Source: Rhodospirillales bacterium 70-18
GTDB taxonomy: Bacteria; Pseudomonadota; Alphaproteobacteria; Acetobacterales; Acetobacteraceae
Direction of reading: 5' to 3'
DNA length: 64,000 nucleotides
Assembly: GCA_001899585.1 (NCBI GenBank)
Contig: MKWE01000051.1
Location: 299,791 to 363,790 of the forward strand
The position numbers and the translations under genes are program-made. The stretch's first letter is position 1, and each line of letters starts with the position of its first letter. The notes beneath the pieces were generated by a model that did not search any database, was not told the origin of the DNA, and saw only the letters and a program-made list of their open reading frames with translations. Below are positions 9,307 through 19,394 of the stretch, in pieces.

Positions 9307-10818
9307 ATGGACGAACCGCGCGGCAACATCCCCGAATACACCGTCACCGAAATCTCCGGCGCCGTGAAGCGCACGCTGGAGGGCGCGTTCGGCCGCGTGC
9401 GGGTGCGCGGCGAGATCACCGAGCTGAAGCGCTACCCCTCCGGGCACATCTATTTCTCGCTGAAGGACGAGGGCGGCAAGCTGGCCGGGGTGGTGTGGAA
9501 GTTCGCCGTCCCCCGGCTGGGCCTGGTGCCGGAGAACGGGGTGGAGGTGATCGCCCAGGGCAAGATTTCCTCGTATGGCGAGCGGTCCTCGTACCAGTTG
9601 ATCGTCGATCGCATGGATTATGCCGGCGCCGGCGCGCTGCTGGCGCGCATCGAGGCGTTGCGCCTGCGTCTGGCCGAGGAAGGGCTGTTCGACGCCGCGC
9701 GCAAGAAGGCGATCCCGATGCTGCCGGAGGTGATCGGCGTGGTCACCTCCGAGCGTGGCGCGGTGATCCAGGACATTCGCACCACCGTGCTGCGTCGCTT
9801 CCCGCGACGGATCATTCTGTGGCCGGTGCAGGTGCAGGGCGAGGGGGCGGTGGCGCAGATCGTCGCGGCCATCCGGGGTTTCGATTCGCTGCCCGAAAAC
9901 GGGCCGATTCCGCGCCCGGACGTGCTGATCGTGGCGCGTGGCGGCGGCAGCCTGGAAGACCTGATGGCCTTCAACGACGAGGCGGTGGTGCGCGCGGCGT
10001 TCGCCTGCGGCATTCCGCTGATCGCCGCCGTCGGGCACGAGACCGACACCACGCTGATCGACTTCGCCGCCGACCGGCGCGCGCCCACGCCGACGGCGGC
10101 GGCCGAGATGGCGGTGCCGTCGCGGGTGGAGATGGCGGCCGACCTGCAACAGAAGGCGGCGCGGCTGAGCGGGGCGCTGGGCCGGCTGGCCGGCGCCTGC
10201 CGGTTGCGGCTGCAACGGGCGGAGCGTGGGCTGCCCGACCTGCCGGCACTGCTGGGCACCGCGCGACAGCGGCTGGACGACCGGGCGGCGCGGCTGGCGA
10301 TGGCCTTGCCCAACCTGCTGGCGACCCGCCGCGCCAGCCTGGACCGGGCCGAGCGCGGCATGCCCGACCTGCCGGCGCTGATCCGCGCGGCGCGGCAGGG
10401 GCTGGACGATCGCGCCGGGCGGCTGCGGGTGGCGCTGCCGGGGCTGCTGGCGGCGCGGCGCGGGGCGCTGGCGTTGGGGGCGGAGCGGCTGCGCTCGGCG
10501 CTGCGCCATGCCGCCGCCGGGCGGGCCGCGGCCGGCGCCAGGGTGATGCTGCGGCTGACCGACGCGCCGCTGCGCGCCGGGCTGCGCGAGGCGCGGGCGC
10601 GGCTGGAGGGGCTGTCCGGGCGGCTGGAATCGGTGTCCTACGCCAAGGTGCTGGAGCGGGGTTTCGCGCTGGTGGCCGATGCCAGGGGCGCGCCGCTGAC
10701 CACGGCGGCGGCGGTGGCGCCGGGTGCGGCGCTGCGGCTGCGCTTCGCCGATGGCGATGTGGCGGCGACCGCGGACCGGCCGCGCGACACCGGGCGGCAG
10801 GGCGCGCTGCCGCTGTAG
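9307..10818 (+). CDS. xseA: Exodeoxyribonuclease VII large subunit
   Basis: 503 aa. N-terminal OB-fold (YTVTEISGAVKRTLEGAFG, VRVRGEITELKRYPSGHIYF) is followed by the catalytic domain (VVTSERGAVIQDI, VARGGGSLEDLMAFNDE, VGHETDTTLIDFAADRRAPTPTAAAEM). XseA and XseB make the nuclease that degrades single-stranded DNA in repair; xseB is not in this window. Residues about 305-392 hold two similar units of about 43 aa, each beginning RG[LM]PDLPAL, in the coiled-coil region where XseB binds, so the helical arm may be extended by duplication. ATG at 9307. Confidence 0.96.
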   Translation: MDEPRGNIPEYTVTEISGAVKRTLEGAFGRVRVRGEITELKRYPSGHIYFSLKDEGGKLAGVVWKFAVPRLGLVPENGVEVIAQGKISSYGERSSYQLIVDRMDYAGAGALLARIEALRLRLAEEGLFDAARKKAIPMLPEVIGVVTSERGAVIQDIRTTVLRRFPRRIILWPVQVQGEGAVAQIVAAIRGFDSLPENGPIPRPDVLIVARGGGSLEDLMAFNDEAVVRAAFACGIPLIAAVGHETDTTLIDFAADRRAPTPTAAAEMAVPSRVEMAADLQQKAARLSGALGRLAGACRLRLQRAERGLPDLPALLGTARQRLDDRAARLAMALPNLLATRRASLDRAERGMPDLPALIRAARQGLDDRAGRLRVALPGLLAARRGALALGAERLRSALRHAAAGRAAAGARVMLRLTDAPLRAGLREARARLEGLSGRLESVSYAKVLERGFALVADARGAPLTTAAAVAPGAALRLRFADGDVAATADRPRDTGRQGALPL

Positions 10819-10903
10819 CGCCGTTCGGGACTAGTCCTTCAGTAATGCCAAGACATCCCACGCCGGCCTTTACGAATGGATCTGTATTCTCTAGTTTCGT
10901 AAC

Positions 10904-10929
10904 AGGAACCGGATGCGACTGCTGTTCCT
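10904..10929. promoter_or_regulatory. Inverted repeat before a secreted protein gene
   Basis: AGGAAC (10904-10909) and GTTCCT (10924-10929) are separated by 14 bases, 47 bp upstream of the ATG at 10976. The rest of the 157-bp gap is slightly A/T-rich. It could be an operator; nothing else supports it. Confidence 0.25.
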
Positions 10930-10975
10930 CCGCAAGTTCTTACATGAAACTTACTGTTCCGGAGTGGCGTTCGCC

Positions 10976-11527
10976 ATGATCATGCGCATGAGGAAGGCGG
11001 CGCTGGCCGCAATCGGGATTTTGGCCGGCTTCGGCACCGCGCCTGCCTGGGCAGCCTATCAGCCGGTCGGCCCGCAGACCAACGTGCCGGTCGCCACCGT
11101 GCTCGCCGGCGGCTGGTCGGTCTGCTACACGGCGGACTTCGCGACCCCGTTCGGCAGCAATACCGCCACCACGCTGGCCGGCTGCACGGGCGACCAGATC
11201 ATCGTGGCCGCGCATCTCAAGGGCAGCGATGTTTACGCCGTGCTGGCCGCCGCCCCCAAGGCCGACGCGCTGATGGACACCGGCACCGGCACGCAGGCCA
11301 CCCATACGGTCAACGGCAGCGAATGGTACAATTCGGACAACTGGGCCTTCGGCTTCGCCGGCGCCGGCGACACGGTCCAGCTGGATTCGTGCGACGTGAC
11401 CGAGGGCGATGACCGCTTCTGCGTGCACACCTTCACCGCCGTCGGCGGCTATCGCGCCGGCGCGCAGCGCGACCTGAACGCCGATACGAACTGGGAAAAG
11501 GTGGTGCTGACCAACGTCAGCCAATAG
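10976..11527 (+). CDS. Secreted hypothetical protein
   Basis: 183 aa with a clear signal peptide (RMRKAALAAIGILAGFGT, cleavage after AWA at residue 26). The mature part of about 157 aa is small, acidic and rich in Gly/Ala/Thr with four cysteines (WSVCYTADF, LAGCTGDQ, LDSCDVTEGDDRFCVH), which could form two disulfides in the periplasm. No C-terminal anchor and no domain known to me; extracellular beta-sandwich structure is a guess. The frame is open from 10913, but MIMRMRKAAL gives a normal signal peptide and follows CCGGAGTGG. Confidence 0.65.
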   Translation: MIMRMRKAALAAIGILAGFGTAPAWAAYQPVGPQTNVPVATVLAGGWSVCYTADFATPFGSNTATTLAGCTGDQIIVAAHLKGSDVYAVLAAAPKADALMDTGTGTQATHTVNGSEWYNSDNWAFGFAGAGDTVQLDSCDVTEGDDRFCVHTFTAVGGYRAGAQRDLNADTNWEKVVLTNVSQ

Positions 11528-11564
11528 GGCGTCAGCCAATAGAGCCGGCCTGGGCAGCGCCCGG

Positions 11565-12017
11565 CTACGCCTTTTTCTGCCAACCGCGCTCGGTCTGCTG
11601 CCAATAGGCCAGAGTGTGCCCCGCCTGCTTCGCCGCCGCCCAGCGGCCGCGCGCGGCTGCGATCGCGGCCTCGTCGCGGCCATCAAACAGGTCGAATACG
11701 CGCTCATAGGCGTCCAGATGGGCGCTTTGCGCGCCATCCACCAGAAACAGGAAGCGCGCGGCGTTGGGGGCCGGCGACGTGTCCTCGGTGGTCAGCCAGA
11801 TCGGCTGCAGGTCGGCATCGCCCGATTGCGGCGTGCCATGCGGCAGCCAGTCGGGCTGCGAGGACAGCCACAGCGCAGTGTCGAGCGCGGCCGCCCGCTC
11901 GGCGCTGCCGCACAGCACCAGGGCGCGCTGGCCGGCCTGCAAGGTGCGGCCCAGCAGCACCGGCAGCGCCTGCTCGGCGCCGCTGCGGGTCAGGTGGTAG
12001 AAGCCGATCTCCGCCAT
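11565..12017 (-). CDS. holC: DNA polymerase III subunit chi
   Basis: 150 aa, typical for HolC. The opening AEIGFYHLTRSGAEQALPVL and the central RALVLCGSAERAAALDTALW match the family, as does ARFLFLVDGAQS. In the replisome chi with psi links the clamp loader to SSB. The start overlaps the stop of the M17 aminopeptidase by ATGA, the pepA-holC arrangement common in proteobacteria, so the three genes pepA, M17 paralogue and holC are read together. Confidence 0.92.
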   Translation of the reverse strand: MAEIGFYHLTRSGAEQALPVLLGRTLQAGQRALVLCGSAERAAALDTALWLSSQPDWLPHGTPQSGDADLQPIWLTTEDTSPAPNAARFLFLVDGAQSAHLDAYERVFDLFDGRDEAAIAAARGRWAAAKQAGHTLAYWQQTERGWQKKA

Positions 12018-13447
12018 CACCCCTCGAACCGCATAGCCACCAGGCGGTCCAGCAGCCGCACGCCGAAGCCGGTGGGGCCGACGGCGTGCAGGTCGCTGGC
12101 TTCGGCCTGCTGCTCCATGCCGGCGATGTCCAGATGCGCCCAGGGCGTGTCGTCCACGAACTCGCGCAGGAAGGCCGCCGCGTGGCAGGCGTCGGGCTGC
12201 ATCCGGCCGGGCAGGCAGTGGCGGAGGTCGGCAATGTCGGAATCGAGGTCGGCCCGGTGGCCGGGGCCGATCGGCATGCGCCAGACCGGCTCGCCTACCG
12301 CCTCGCCGGCGGCGGCGACAGCTTCGGCCAGCGCGGGGTCGGAGTCGAACAGCCCGGCCCGATGGTGGCCCAGGGCGGTGACGATGCTGCCGGTGAGCGT
12401 GGCCAGGTCGATCACCGCGCGGGGGCGGTAGCGCCGCACCGCCCAGGCCAGCGCGTCGGCCAGCACCAGCCGGCCCTCGGCGTCGGTATCGACCACCTCG
12501 ATGGTGCGGCCAGACAGGCTGCGCAGCACGTCGCCGGGGCGGTAGCTGGCCGCCCCGGTGGCATTCTCGGCCAGCGCCAGCACCGCGATCGCCGGGCAGG
12601 GCGAGTCCCGCTGCGCCAGCGCCAGCATGGCCCCGGCACAGGCGGCGGCACCGGCCATGTCGGCGCGCATCTCCTCCATCCCGGCCGCCGGCTTGATGCA
12701 CAGGCCGCCGGTGTCGAAGGTGATGCCCTTGCCGACGAAGGCGACCGGCGCCGCCGTGCGGGCCAGCGTGCCGCGCCCCTTCCAGCGAAGCACCGCCAGC
12801 AGCGGCGGATGCGCCGAGCCGGCGCCGACCGCCAGCAGCGCGCCCAGCCCCTGCCGCGCCAGCTCCGCCCGGTCCAGCACCGCCACGCCCACGCCGTGGC
12901 GGGTCAGCAGCGCCAGCCGCTCGGCGAAATCGGCGGGGGTCAGCAGGTTGCCCGGCTCGGCCACCAGGTCGCGGGCGAAGCTGGCGCCGGCGACGCCCGC
13001 CCCGGCGCGGCCCCAGGCGGCGGCCAGTGCCTCCGGCGTGCGGGTCAGCAGGTCGATGGCGGCGAGGCGGGGGGCATCCGGCTCGGCCAGCGTCTTCAGC
13101 CGGGTGAAGCGCCAGGCACGCATGCAGGCACCGGCGGCGAAGGCGGTCGCCTGGTCCGGGACCAGCGCGGTGGCGTCCAGCGCGATGCGCGGCAGTGCCA
13201 GCAGGGCGGCGGCGGCGCGGGCCCCCGCCGCGTGCCAGCCGGCCTCGCCGGCCACATCATCGCCCAGGCCGACCAGCAGCAGCCGGCCGGCCGGCGCGAA
13301 CACCTCGCAGGTCTCGCCGGCATGCCCGGCGAACCCCGTGGCCGCCACGGCGGCAGCCGCCGGCGCGGGCGGCGGCGCCCCCGCGCGCAGCGGCACCACG
13401 GTGGCCAGCGCCTCGGGCGCGCTGGCGGCGATGTGCAGCCGGATCAC
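12017..13447 (-). CDS. M17 leucyl aminopeptidase family protein (second copy)
   Basis: 476 aa, a zinc aminopeptidase of family M17. The catalytic domain keeps the metal-binding lysine segment GKGITFDTGGLCIKP and the signature VDTDAEGRLVLADAL, with its catalytic arginine; the family consensus first residue N is V here. The N-terminal part is short and diverged from PepA. The C-terminus RLLDRLVAMRFEG mirrors RLLDRLVATHFES in the neighbour, so it arose by tandem duplication. It starts 25 bp after pepA and overlaps holC by ATGA. Substrate may differ from PepA; activity looks intact. Confidence 0.9.
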   Translation of the reverse strand: MIRLHIAASAPEALATVVPLRAGAPPPAPAAAAVAATGFAGHAGETCEVFAPAGRLLLVGLGDDVAGEAGWHAAGARAAAALLALPRIALDATALVPDQATAFAAGACMRAWRFTRLKTLAEPDAPRLAAIDLLTRTPEALAAAWGRAGAGVAGASFARDLVAEPGNLLTPADFAERLALLTRHGVGVAVLDRAELARQGLGALLAVGAGSAHPPLLAVLRWKGRGTLARTAAPVAFVGKGITFDTGGLCIKPAAGMEEMRADMAGAAACAGAMLALAQRDSPCPAIAVLALAENATGAASYRPGDVLRSLSGRTIEVVDTDAEGRLVLADALAWAVRRYRPRAVIDLATLTGSIVTALGHHRAGLFDSDPALAEAVAAAGEAVGEPVWRMPIGPGHRADLDSDIADLRHCLPGRMQPDACHAAAFLREFVDDTPWAHLDIAGMEQQAEASDLHAVGPTGFGVRLLDRLVAMRFEG

Positions 13448-13472
13448 GGCGGCGGCCCGTCGCGCGCCGGGA

Positions 13473-14966
13473 TCAGGACTCGAAGTGCGTGGCCACCAGC
13501 CGGTCCAGCAGCCGCACGCCGAACGCGGTGGCGCCCTTCGGGGTCACCGCCGAATCCTTGCTGCTCCAGGCCGTGCCGGCGATGTCCAGATGCACCCAGG
13601 GCTTGCCGTTGACGAAGCGTTGGATGAACTGGGCGGCGGTGATCGCCCCGCCCGGCCGACCGCCGACGTTCTTCATGTCGGCGATGTCGCTTTTGATCTG
13701 CTTGTCGTACGCCTCGCCCAGCGGCATGCGCCAGACCTGCTCGCCGGTCGCCTCGCCCGCCGCCCGCAACTGCTCCGAGAGGGTGTCGTCGTTGCTGAAG
13801 AAGCCGGCGTATTCGTGGCCCAGGCTGATGATGATGGCGCCGGTCAGGGTGGCGAGGTCGATCATGAAGCGGGGGTCGAATTTCTGCTGGCAGTACCAAA
13901 GCACGTCGGCCAGCACCAGCCGGCCCTCGGCGTCAGTGTTGATCACCTCGACGGTCTGGCCGGAATAGGTCTTGACCACGTCGCCCGGCCGCTGCGCGGT
14001 GCCGGAGGGCATGTTTTCCACCAGGCCGACGATGCCAATCGCGTCCACCTTCGCCTTGCGGCCGGCCAGGGTCGCCATCAGCCCGACCACGGCGCCGGCG
14101 CCGGCCATGTCCCACTTCATGTCCTCCATGCCGCCGGCCGGCTTGATGGAGATGCCGCCGGTGTCGAAGGTGACGCCCTTGCCGACGAAGGCCAGCGGCT
14201 TGGCGGCCTTGCGGCCCTTGCCGGTGCCGGCGCCGTTCCAGTGCATCACCACCATGCGCGGCTCGCAGGCGCTGCCCATGGCCACGCCCATCAGCGCGCC
14301 GAAGCCCAGTTTGGTCATCTCCTTCGGGCCGAACACCTCGACCTTCAGGCCCAGCGACTCCAGCTTGCGGCAGCGCTCGGCCATCTCGGCCGGCGTCAGC
14401 ACGTTGGGCGGCTCGCTGACCAGGTCGCGCGAGAGGAACACGCCCTCGGCGACGGCGCGCCCGGCGGTCCAGGCGTCGCGGGCCTTGGCGGCCTCGGCGG
14501 TCAGCACCGCGAGCTTGGCCAACTTCGGCTTGTCCTCGGGCTTCTCGGTGGTGCGGTAGCGGTCGAAGCGGTAGCCGCGCAGCGCAGCGCCGAGGGCGAC
14601 CGAGGCGGCCTGCGCGCCGGTCAGCCCGACCGTGGCGACGGCGGCGGCCGGCTCGCGCGCCAGCGCCGCGGCGGCGTGGCCGCCGGCGTCCTCGGCATGG
14701 CGGTCGGACAACTCGGCCAGCTTGCCCAGGCCCACCGCCACCACCCGCGACAGCCCGGCGCCGGGCGCCAGGATGGTGGTGGTCTGGCCGCGCCGGCCCT
14801 TGAACTCGGCGGTCGCCAGCGCGCGCGACACGGCGCCGTCGGTGGCCGCGTCGGCGGCTTCCAGCAGCGCCGCGGTCGGGCTGCCGGCGGCGGCATCCTG
14901 CTCCAGCAGCAGCGCGAGGGCGCCGGATTTCGGCAAAACGGGCTTGGCGAAAGCGATGTCGAGCAT
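13473..14966 (-). CDS. pepA: Leucyl aminopeptidase
   Basis: 497 aa, canonical PepA length. It removes N-terminal residues from peptides in the cytoplasm as a hexamer with two metal ions. The N-terminal macro-like domain (MLDIAFAKPVLPKSGALALL) precedes the catalytic domain with GKGVTFDTGGISIKPAGGME and the signature INTDAEGRLVLADVL. Start at 14966 is chosen from family alignment, with GGAGCG upstream; an open frame continues to 14996. It is first in the minus-strand run pepA, M17 paralogue, holC. Confidence 0.95.
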   Translation of the reverse strand: MLDIAFAKPVLPKSGALALLLEQDAAAGSPTAALLEAADAATDGAVSRALATAEFKGRRGQTTTILAPGAGLSRVVAVGLGKLAELSDRHAEDAGGHAAAALAREPAAAVATVGLTGAQAASVALGAALRGYRFDRYRTTEKPEDKPKLAKLAVLTAEAAKARDAWTAGRAVAEGVFLSRDLVSEPPNVLTPAEMAERCRKLESLGLKVEVFGPKEMTKLGFGALMGVAMGSACEPRMVVMHWNGAGTGKGRKAAKPLAFVGKGVTFDTGGISIKPAGGMEDMKWDMAGAGAVVGLMATLAGRKAKVDAIGIVGLVENMPSGTAQRPGDVVKTYSGQTVEVINTDAEGRLVLADVLWYCQQKFDPRFMIDLATLTGAIIISLGHEYAGFFSNDDTLSEQLRAAGEATGEQVWRMPLGEAYDKQIKSDIADMKNVGGRPGGAITAAQFIQRFVNGKPWVHLDIAGTAWSSKDSAVTPKGATAFGVRLLDRLVATHFES

Positions 14967-15064
14967 GCGGAGGCGCTCCAGGGCTCGGGATTTCACGGTA
15001 TGGCGCGACTGTAGCAGCGATGTCGCGATTGGCCAAAGCGGGGGGCGGCTGTAAAGAGAACGGC

Positions 15065-15825
15065 ATGAACGACACCGAATTGCTGACCCTGGCCTTCGAC
15101 CTCGCCCAGCGCGCCGGCGCCGCCATCCTGGAGGTGCGGGCGCGCGGATTCGAAACCCTGGCCAAAGCCGACGCCTCGCCGGTGACCGAGGCTGACCACG
15201 CCGCCGAGGCGATCATCGTCGCCGGGCTGCGCGCCGCCACGCCGGAGATTCCGGTGGTGGCGGAGGAGGAGATGGCCGCCGGGCGCACCCCCGAGCGGGC
15301 CGCCGCCTATTGGGTGGTGGACCCGCTGGACGGCACGCGCGAATTCACCAACCGGCGCGACGATTTCGCCGTCTGCATCGGGCTGGTGCGCGACGGCCGG
15401 CCGGCGCTGGGGGTGGTCGGCGCGCCGGCGGCCGGGGTGCTGTGGGGCGGCATCGTCGGCGTGGGCGCCTGGCGGCACGATGCGCAGGGCAAGCGGCCGA
15501 TCGCCGCCCGCCTGCCGCCCGAAGCGGGCGTGGTGGTGGTCGCCTCCCGCTCGCACGGCGACGCGGCGCGGCTGGACGCCTTCCTGCAGGGGCGGCGCGT
15601 GGTGGACGTGATCAATGTCGGCTCGGCGCTGAAGTTCTGCCGGGTGGCGGAGGGGGGGGCCGACCTGTATCCGCGCTTCGGACCCACCATGGAATGGGAC
15701 ACCGCGGCCGCCCAGGCGGTGCTGGAGGCGGCCGGCGGGCAGGTGCTGGTGATGGAGACCGGGGCGCCGCTCACCTATGGCAAGCCGGACTGGCGCAACC
15801 CGCATTTCCTGGCGACCGGCCGGAC

Positions 15826-15829
<4 letters not shown>
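15065..15829 (+). CDS. cysQ: 3'(2'),5'-bisphosphate nucleotidase CysQ
   Basis: 254 aa of the inositol monophosphatase superfamily. Motif A is DPLDGTREFTNRRDDFAV, whose REF(T/V)NR part is the CysQ form, and motif B is EWDTAAAQAVLEAAGGQV; VAEEEMA carries the metal-binding glutamates. It hydrolyses 3'-phosphoadenosine 5'-phosphate left by sulfate assimilation. The ATG at 15065 has AAAGAGAA upstream. Its stop overlaps the tsaC start (GTGA), so the two genes are coupled. Confidence 0.93.
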
Positions 15830-16812
<983 letters not shown>

Positions 16813-16918
16813 AGTCTGCCAGTTACTGACAGAAGCACCTGAGAGAATCTAGCCCTTTGTTTTCTCGTGTGATTCACGCCTCCGGTTGCTTCAACCTGCG
16901 GCGATTACACTCCAGGCG

Positions 16919-17170
16919 TCAGCGCCGGCGGCGTCGCATCAGCACCACCCAGGTCAGCCCCAGCGTCACCACCGCGACGTTCGGCACGCTGAATAGCCGC
17001 GGCGCATGATGCGGGTCGGCCGCCGTGGATGCCGGCGACCATTCCGACAGGACTTGCTTGGCCGGGGTGACGCCGGCAGCCCGTGCGGCGCCGCAGGGCG
17101 CCAGGGCGCCGCAGAGTGTCAGCAGCAGGGCCGCGACCCGCAGGACAGGGCAGGCAAAACGAGACGACAT
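16919..17170 (-). CDS. Small exported protein with sorting-signal-like C-terminus
   Basis: 83 aa: signal peptide (CPVLRVAALLLTLCGALAPC, cleavage after ARA near residue 31), a short polar middle, then VPNVAVVTLGLTWVVLMRRR with five terminal arginines. A VP motif, one hydrophobic helix and a basic end make the layout of PEP-CTERM or related exosortase signals, although the exact PEP triplet is missing. The mature part between would be only about 30 aa. MSSRFAC at 17170 gives a standard signal peptide; the frame is open to 17209. No exosortase gene is in the window. Confidence 0.55.
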   Translation of the reverse strand: MSSRFACPVLRVAALLLTLCGALAPCGAARAAGVTPAKQVLSEWSPASTAADPHHAPRLFSVPNVAVVTLGLTWVVLMRRRRR

Positions 17171-17299
17171 CGAATCATACTCCCACCTGAACGAGGTGGC
17201 AGGTGTCACGCAAACGTCATGCCAGTTCGTGATTTCAGTGGCTTGTCCCGGCGGTCGCAGCGGTAGTGTAAAATATTCTGACAGGCACCGCCGCCGCGA

Positions 17300-17779
17300 T
17301 CAGCCGCGCAACGCCAGGTCGCGGCGCATCACCGTCACGACCGTATCGAGATCCGCCGCGCTGCCGATTGGCTGCCAGCCGAGCTTCGCGTACAGCGGAA
17401 CGGCGGTGTGGCTGTTGAGGTACAGCGTCGCCACCCCGGCGGCGGCGCAACTGGCCTCGATGGAGCGCACCAGGCGTGGGGCATGGCCCCGGCCGCGGAA
17501 ATCCGGATGGACGAACACGCTGGCCAGCCAGGGGGTCAGGTCCGGACGCGCGTCGAGGTCCTGGTGCACCAGGCTGGCGGTGGCCGCCGGCACGCCGCCA
17601 TCCAGCAGCACGATGCTCTGCTCCGGCCCGCATGGAGCGGTGCGCGCGGCCATGCGCGCGGCCACCGCCGCCAGGGCGCGGCCCCGGCGGATGCCCCATT
17701 CACGCCAGATCCACTCGGCGGCGACCGGGATCAGGTCGGGGCGGGCGGCAGTGGTGACGATCTCGACATCGGGGGACAT
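17300..17779 (-). CDS. GNAT family N-acetyltransferase
   Basis: 159 aa with the GNAT fold: SVFVHPDFRGRGHAPRLVRS is motif A with the acetyl-CoA pyrophosphate loop (RGRGHA), and VATLYLNSHTAVPLYAKLGW is motif B, with the usual Tyr and the YxKLGW end. The acceptor is unknown. The ATG at 17779 follows AGGAG. It stands alone, divergent from the FAD dehydrogenase gene (61-bp gap). Confidence 0.88.
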   Translation of the reverse strand: MSPDVEIVTTAARPDLIPVAAEWIWREWGIRRGRALAAVAARMAARTAPCGPEQSIVLLDGGVPAATASLVHQDLDARPDLTPWLASVFVHPDFRGRGHAPRLVRSIEASCAAAGVATLYLNSHTAVPLYAKLGWQPIGSAADLDTVVTVMRRDLALRG

Positions 17780-17840
17780 CCGAGGGCTCCTGAATTGACC
17801 TGGGGCGCGACCCAGATACCCTGGCGGCGGAGGTACCGCC

Positions 17841-19271
17841 ATGCCCGACACCGCTGCTCCCGCCGCCGCGCTCCTGGCGCAACTCGCCGACATCGTCGGA
17901 CCCGCCGGGCTGCTGACCGACCCGGCCGATACCGCGCCCTATGCCGAGGACTGGCGCCGGCTGTACCACGGCCGAACCGGCGCGGTGGTGCGCCCGGCCA
18001 GCACCGCGCAGCTCGCCGCCGTGGTGGCGGCCTGCGCGGCGGCGCGGGTGGCGCTGGTGCCGCAGGGGGGCAACACCTCCATGGTGGGCGGCGCGGTGCC
18101 GGCCGAGGACGGCAGCGAGCTGGTGCTGAGCCTGTCGCGCATGAACCGGGTGCGGGCGGTGGACGCGGTGGACCAGACCCTGACCATTGAGGCGGGCGCC
18201 ACGCTGAAGGCCGCGCAGGACGCCGCCGAGGCGGCCGGCTGCCTGCTGCCGCTGTCGATCGGCTCGGAGGGCACGGCGCAGGTGGGGGGTATCCTGTCCA
18301 CCAATGCCGGCGGCAACAACACGGTCCGCTACGGCAATGCGCGCGACCTGGTGCTGGGGCTGGAGGTGGTGCTGCCGGACGGGCAGGTGTGGAACGGCCT
18401 GCGCCGGCTGCGCAAGGACAACACCGGCTATTGCCTGCGCCAGTTGTTCGTCGGCGCCGAGGGCACGCTGGGCGTGATCGCCGCCGCCGTGCTGAAGCTG
18501 GTGCCCCGGCCGGCGCAGAGCGAGGTGGCGCTGTGCGCGGTGGCCTCGCCGGAGGCCGCGCTGGCGCTGTTCACCCGCTTCCATCGCCACGACCCGGCGT
18601 CGGTCAACGCATTCGAGTACATGTCCGGCCTGGGGATGGATTTCGTGCTCAAACACATCCCCGGCGCCGTGCTGCCGCTCGCCGCCCGCGCCGAACATTA
18701 TGCGCTGATCGACCTGGCCACCCCCCGGCCCGGTGCCGACCTGCGGGCCATGCTGGAGGCGGTGCTGGAGGCGGCGCTGGAGGCGGGCGAGATGGCCGAT
18801 GCGGTGGTCGCCGAGAGCGCCGCCCAGCGCGCGGCCATCTGGCGCCTGCGCGAGGAGCATTCCGAGGCGCAGAAGCGCGAGGGCGCCAGCATCAAGAACG
18901 ATGTGTCGGTGCCGGTATCCAGGGTGCCGGAACTGATCCGCCGCGCCACCGCCGCCTGCGAGGCGCTGCTGCCGGGCATCCGGGTGGTGCCGTTCGGCCA
19001 CATGGGCGACGGCAACATCCACTTCAACCTCGAACAGCCGGTGGATATGGCGGCGAGCGCCTTCCTGGCGCGGGACCACGCCATCATGGACACGGTCTGC
19101 GCCGTGGTGCGCGACCTGGATGGCAGTTTCTCGGCCGAGCACGGGGTGGGCAAGCTGAAGCCCTACATGATGCCCGACTGGCGCGGCGGCGCGGAGCTGG
19201 CGCTGATGCGGGCGATCAAGCGGGCGATCGACCCTGCCGGGTTGATGAACCCCGGCAAGGTCTTGCCGTAG
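17841..19271 (+). CDS. FAD-linked D-lactate / 2-hydroxyacid dehydrogenase (GlcD-like)
   Basis: 476 aa of the VAO family with an FAD_binding_4 domain (VRPASTAQLAAVVAAC, VPQGGNTSMVGGAVP, STNAGGNNTVRYGNARDL) and a FAD-oxidase C domain ending in FGHMGDGNIHFN, a metal- and substrate-binding segment, and EHGVGKLKPYMM. Members oxidise D-lactate, D-2-hydroxyglutarate or glycolate and pass electrons to the respiratory chain. The exact substrate cannot be read from sequence. It stands alone and its stop is followed after 6 bp by a 108-bp repeat. Confidence 0.9.
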   Translation: MPDTAAPAAALLAQLADIVGPAGLLTDPADTAPYAEDWRRLYHGRTGAVVRPASTAQLAAVVAACAAARVALVPQGGNTSMVGGAVPAEDGSELVLSLSRMNRVRAVDAVDQTLTIEAGATLKAAQDAAEAAGCLLPLSIGSEGTAQVGGILSTNAGGNNTVRYGNARDLVLGLEVVLPDGQVWNGLRRLRKDNTGYCLRQLFVGAEGTLGVIAAAVLKLVPRPAQSEVALCAVASPEAALALFTRFHRHDPASVNAFEYMSGLGMDFVLKHIPGAVLPLAARAEHYALIDLATPRPGADLRAMLEAVLEAALEAGEMADAVVAESAAQRAAIWRLREEHSEAQKREGASIKNDVSVPVSRVPELIRRATAACEALLPGIRVVPFGHMGDGNIHFNLEQPVDMAASAFLARDHAIMDTVCAVVRDLDGSFSAEHGVGKLKPYMMPDWRGGAELALMRAIKRAIDPAGLMNPGKVLP

Positions 19272-19277
19272 CAGGCT

Positions 19278-19385
19278 GCTAGCGGTCCGATGCCAGCGGG
19301 CACTTCAGCCCGTTGGCTGAATCGGCCCACCAAATCAAGCCAGTGCGCTGACTCATGCTGAATCTTCCGAATGGGCCAGCGCACT
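19278..19385 (+). repeat. 108-bp inverted-repeat element, copy 1
   Basis: From GCTAGCGGTCC to CCAGCGCACT. It matches the reverse complement of 53975-54082 over all 108 positions with four differences. It contains two hairpins: CCAGCGGGC/GCCCGTTGG (one mismatch here) and AGTGCGCTGAC/GCCAGCGCACT (one mismatch). It starts 6 bp after the FAD dehydrogenase stop. Palindromic content without a coding frame fits a MITE- or REP-like mobile repeat. Confidence 0.85.
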
Positions 19386-19394
19386 CGCCGCGGC

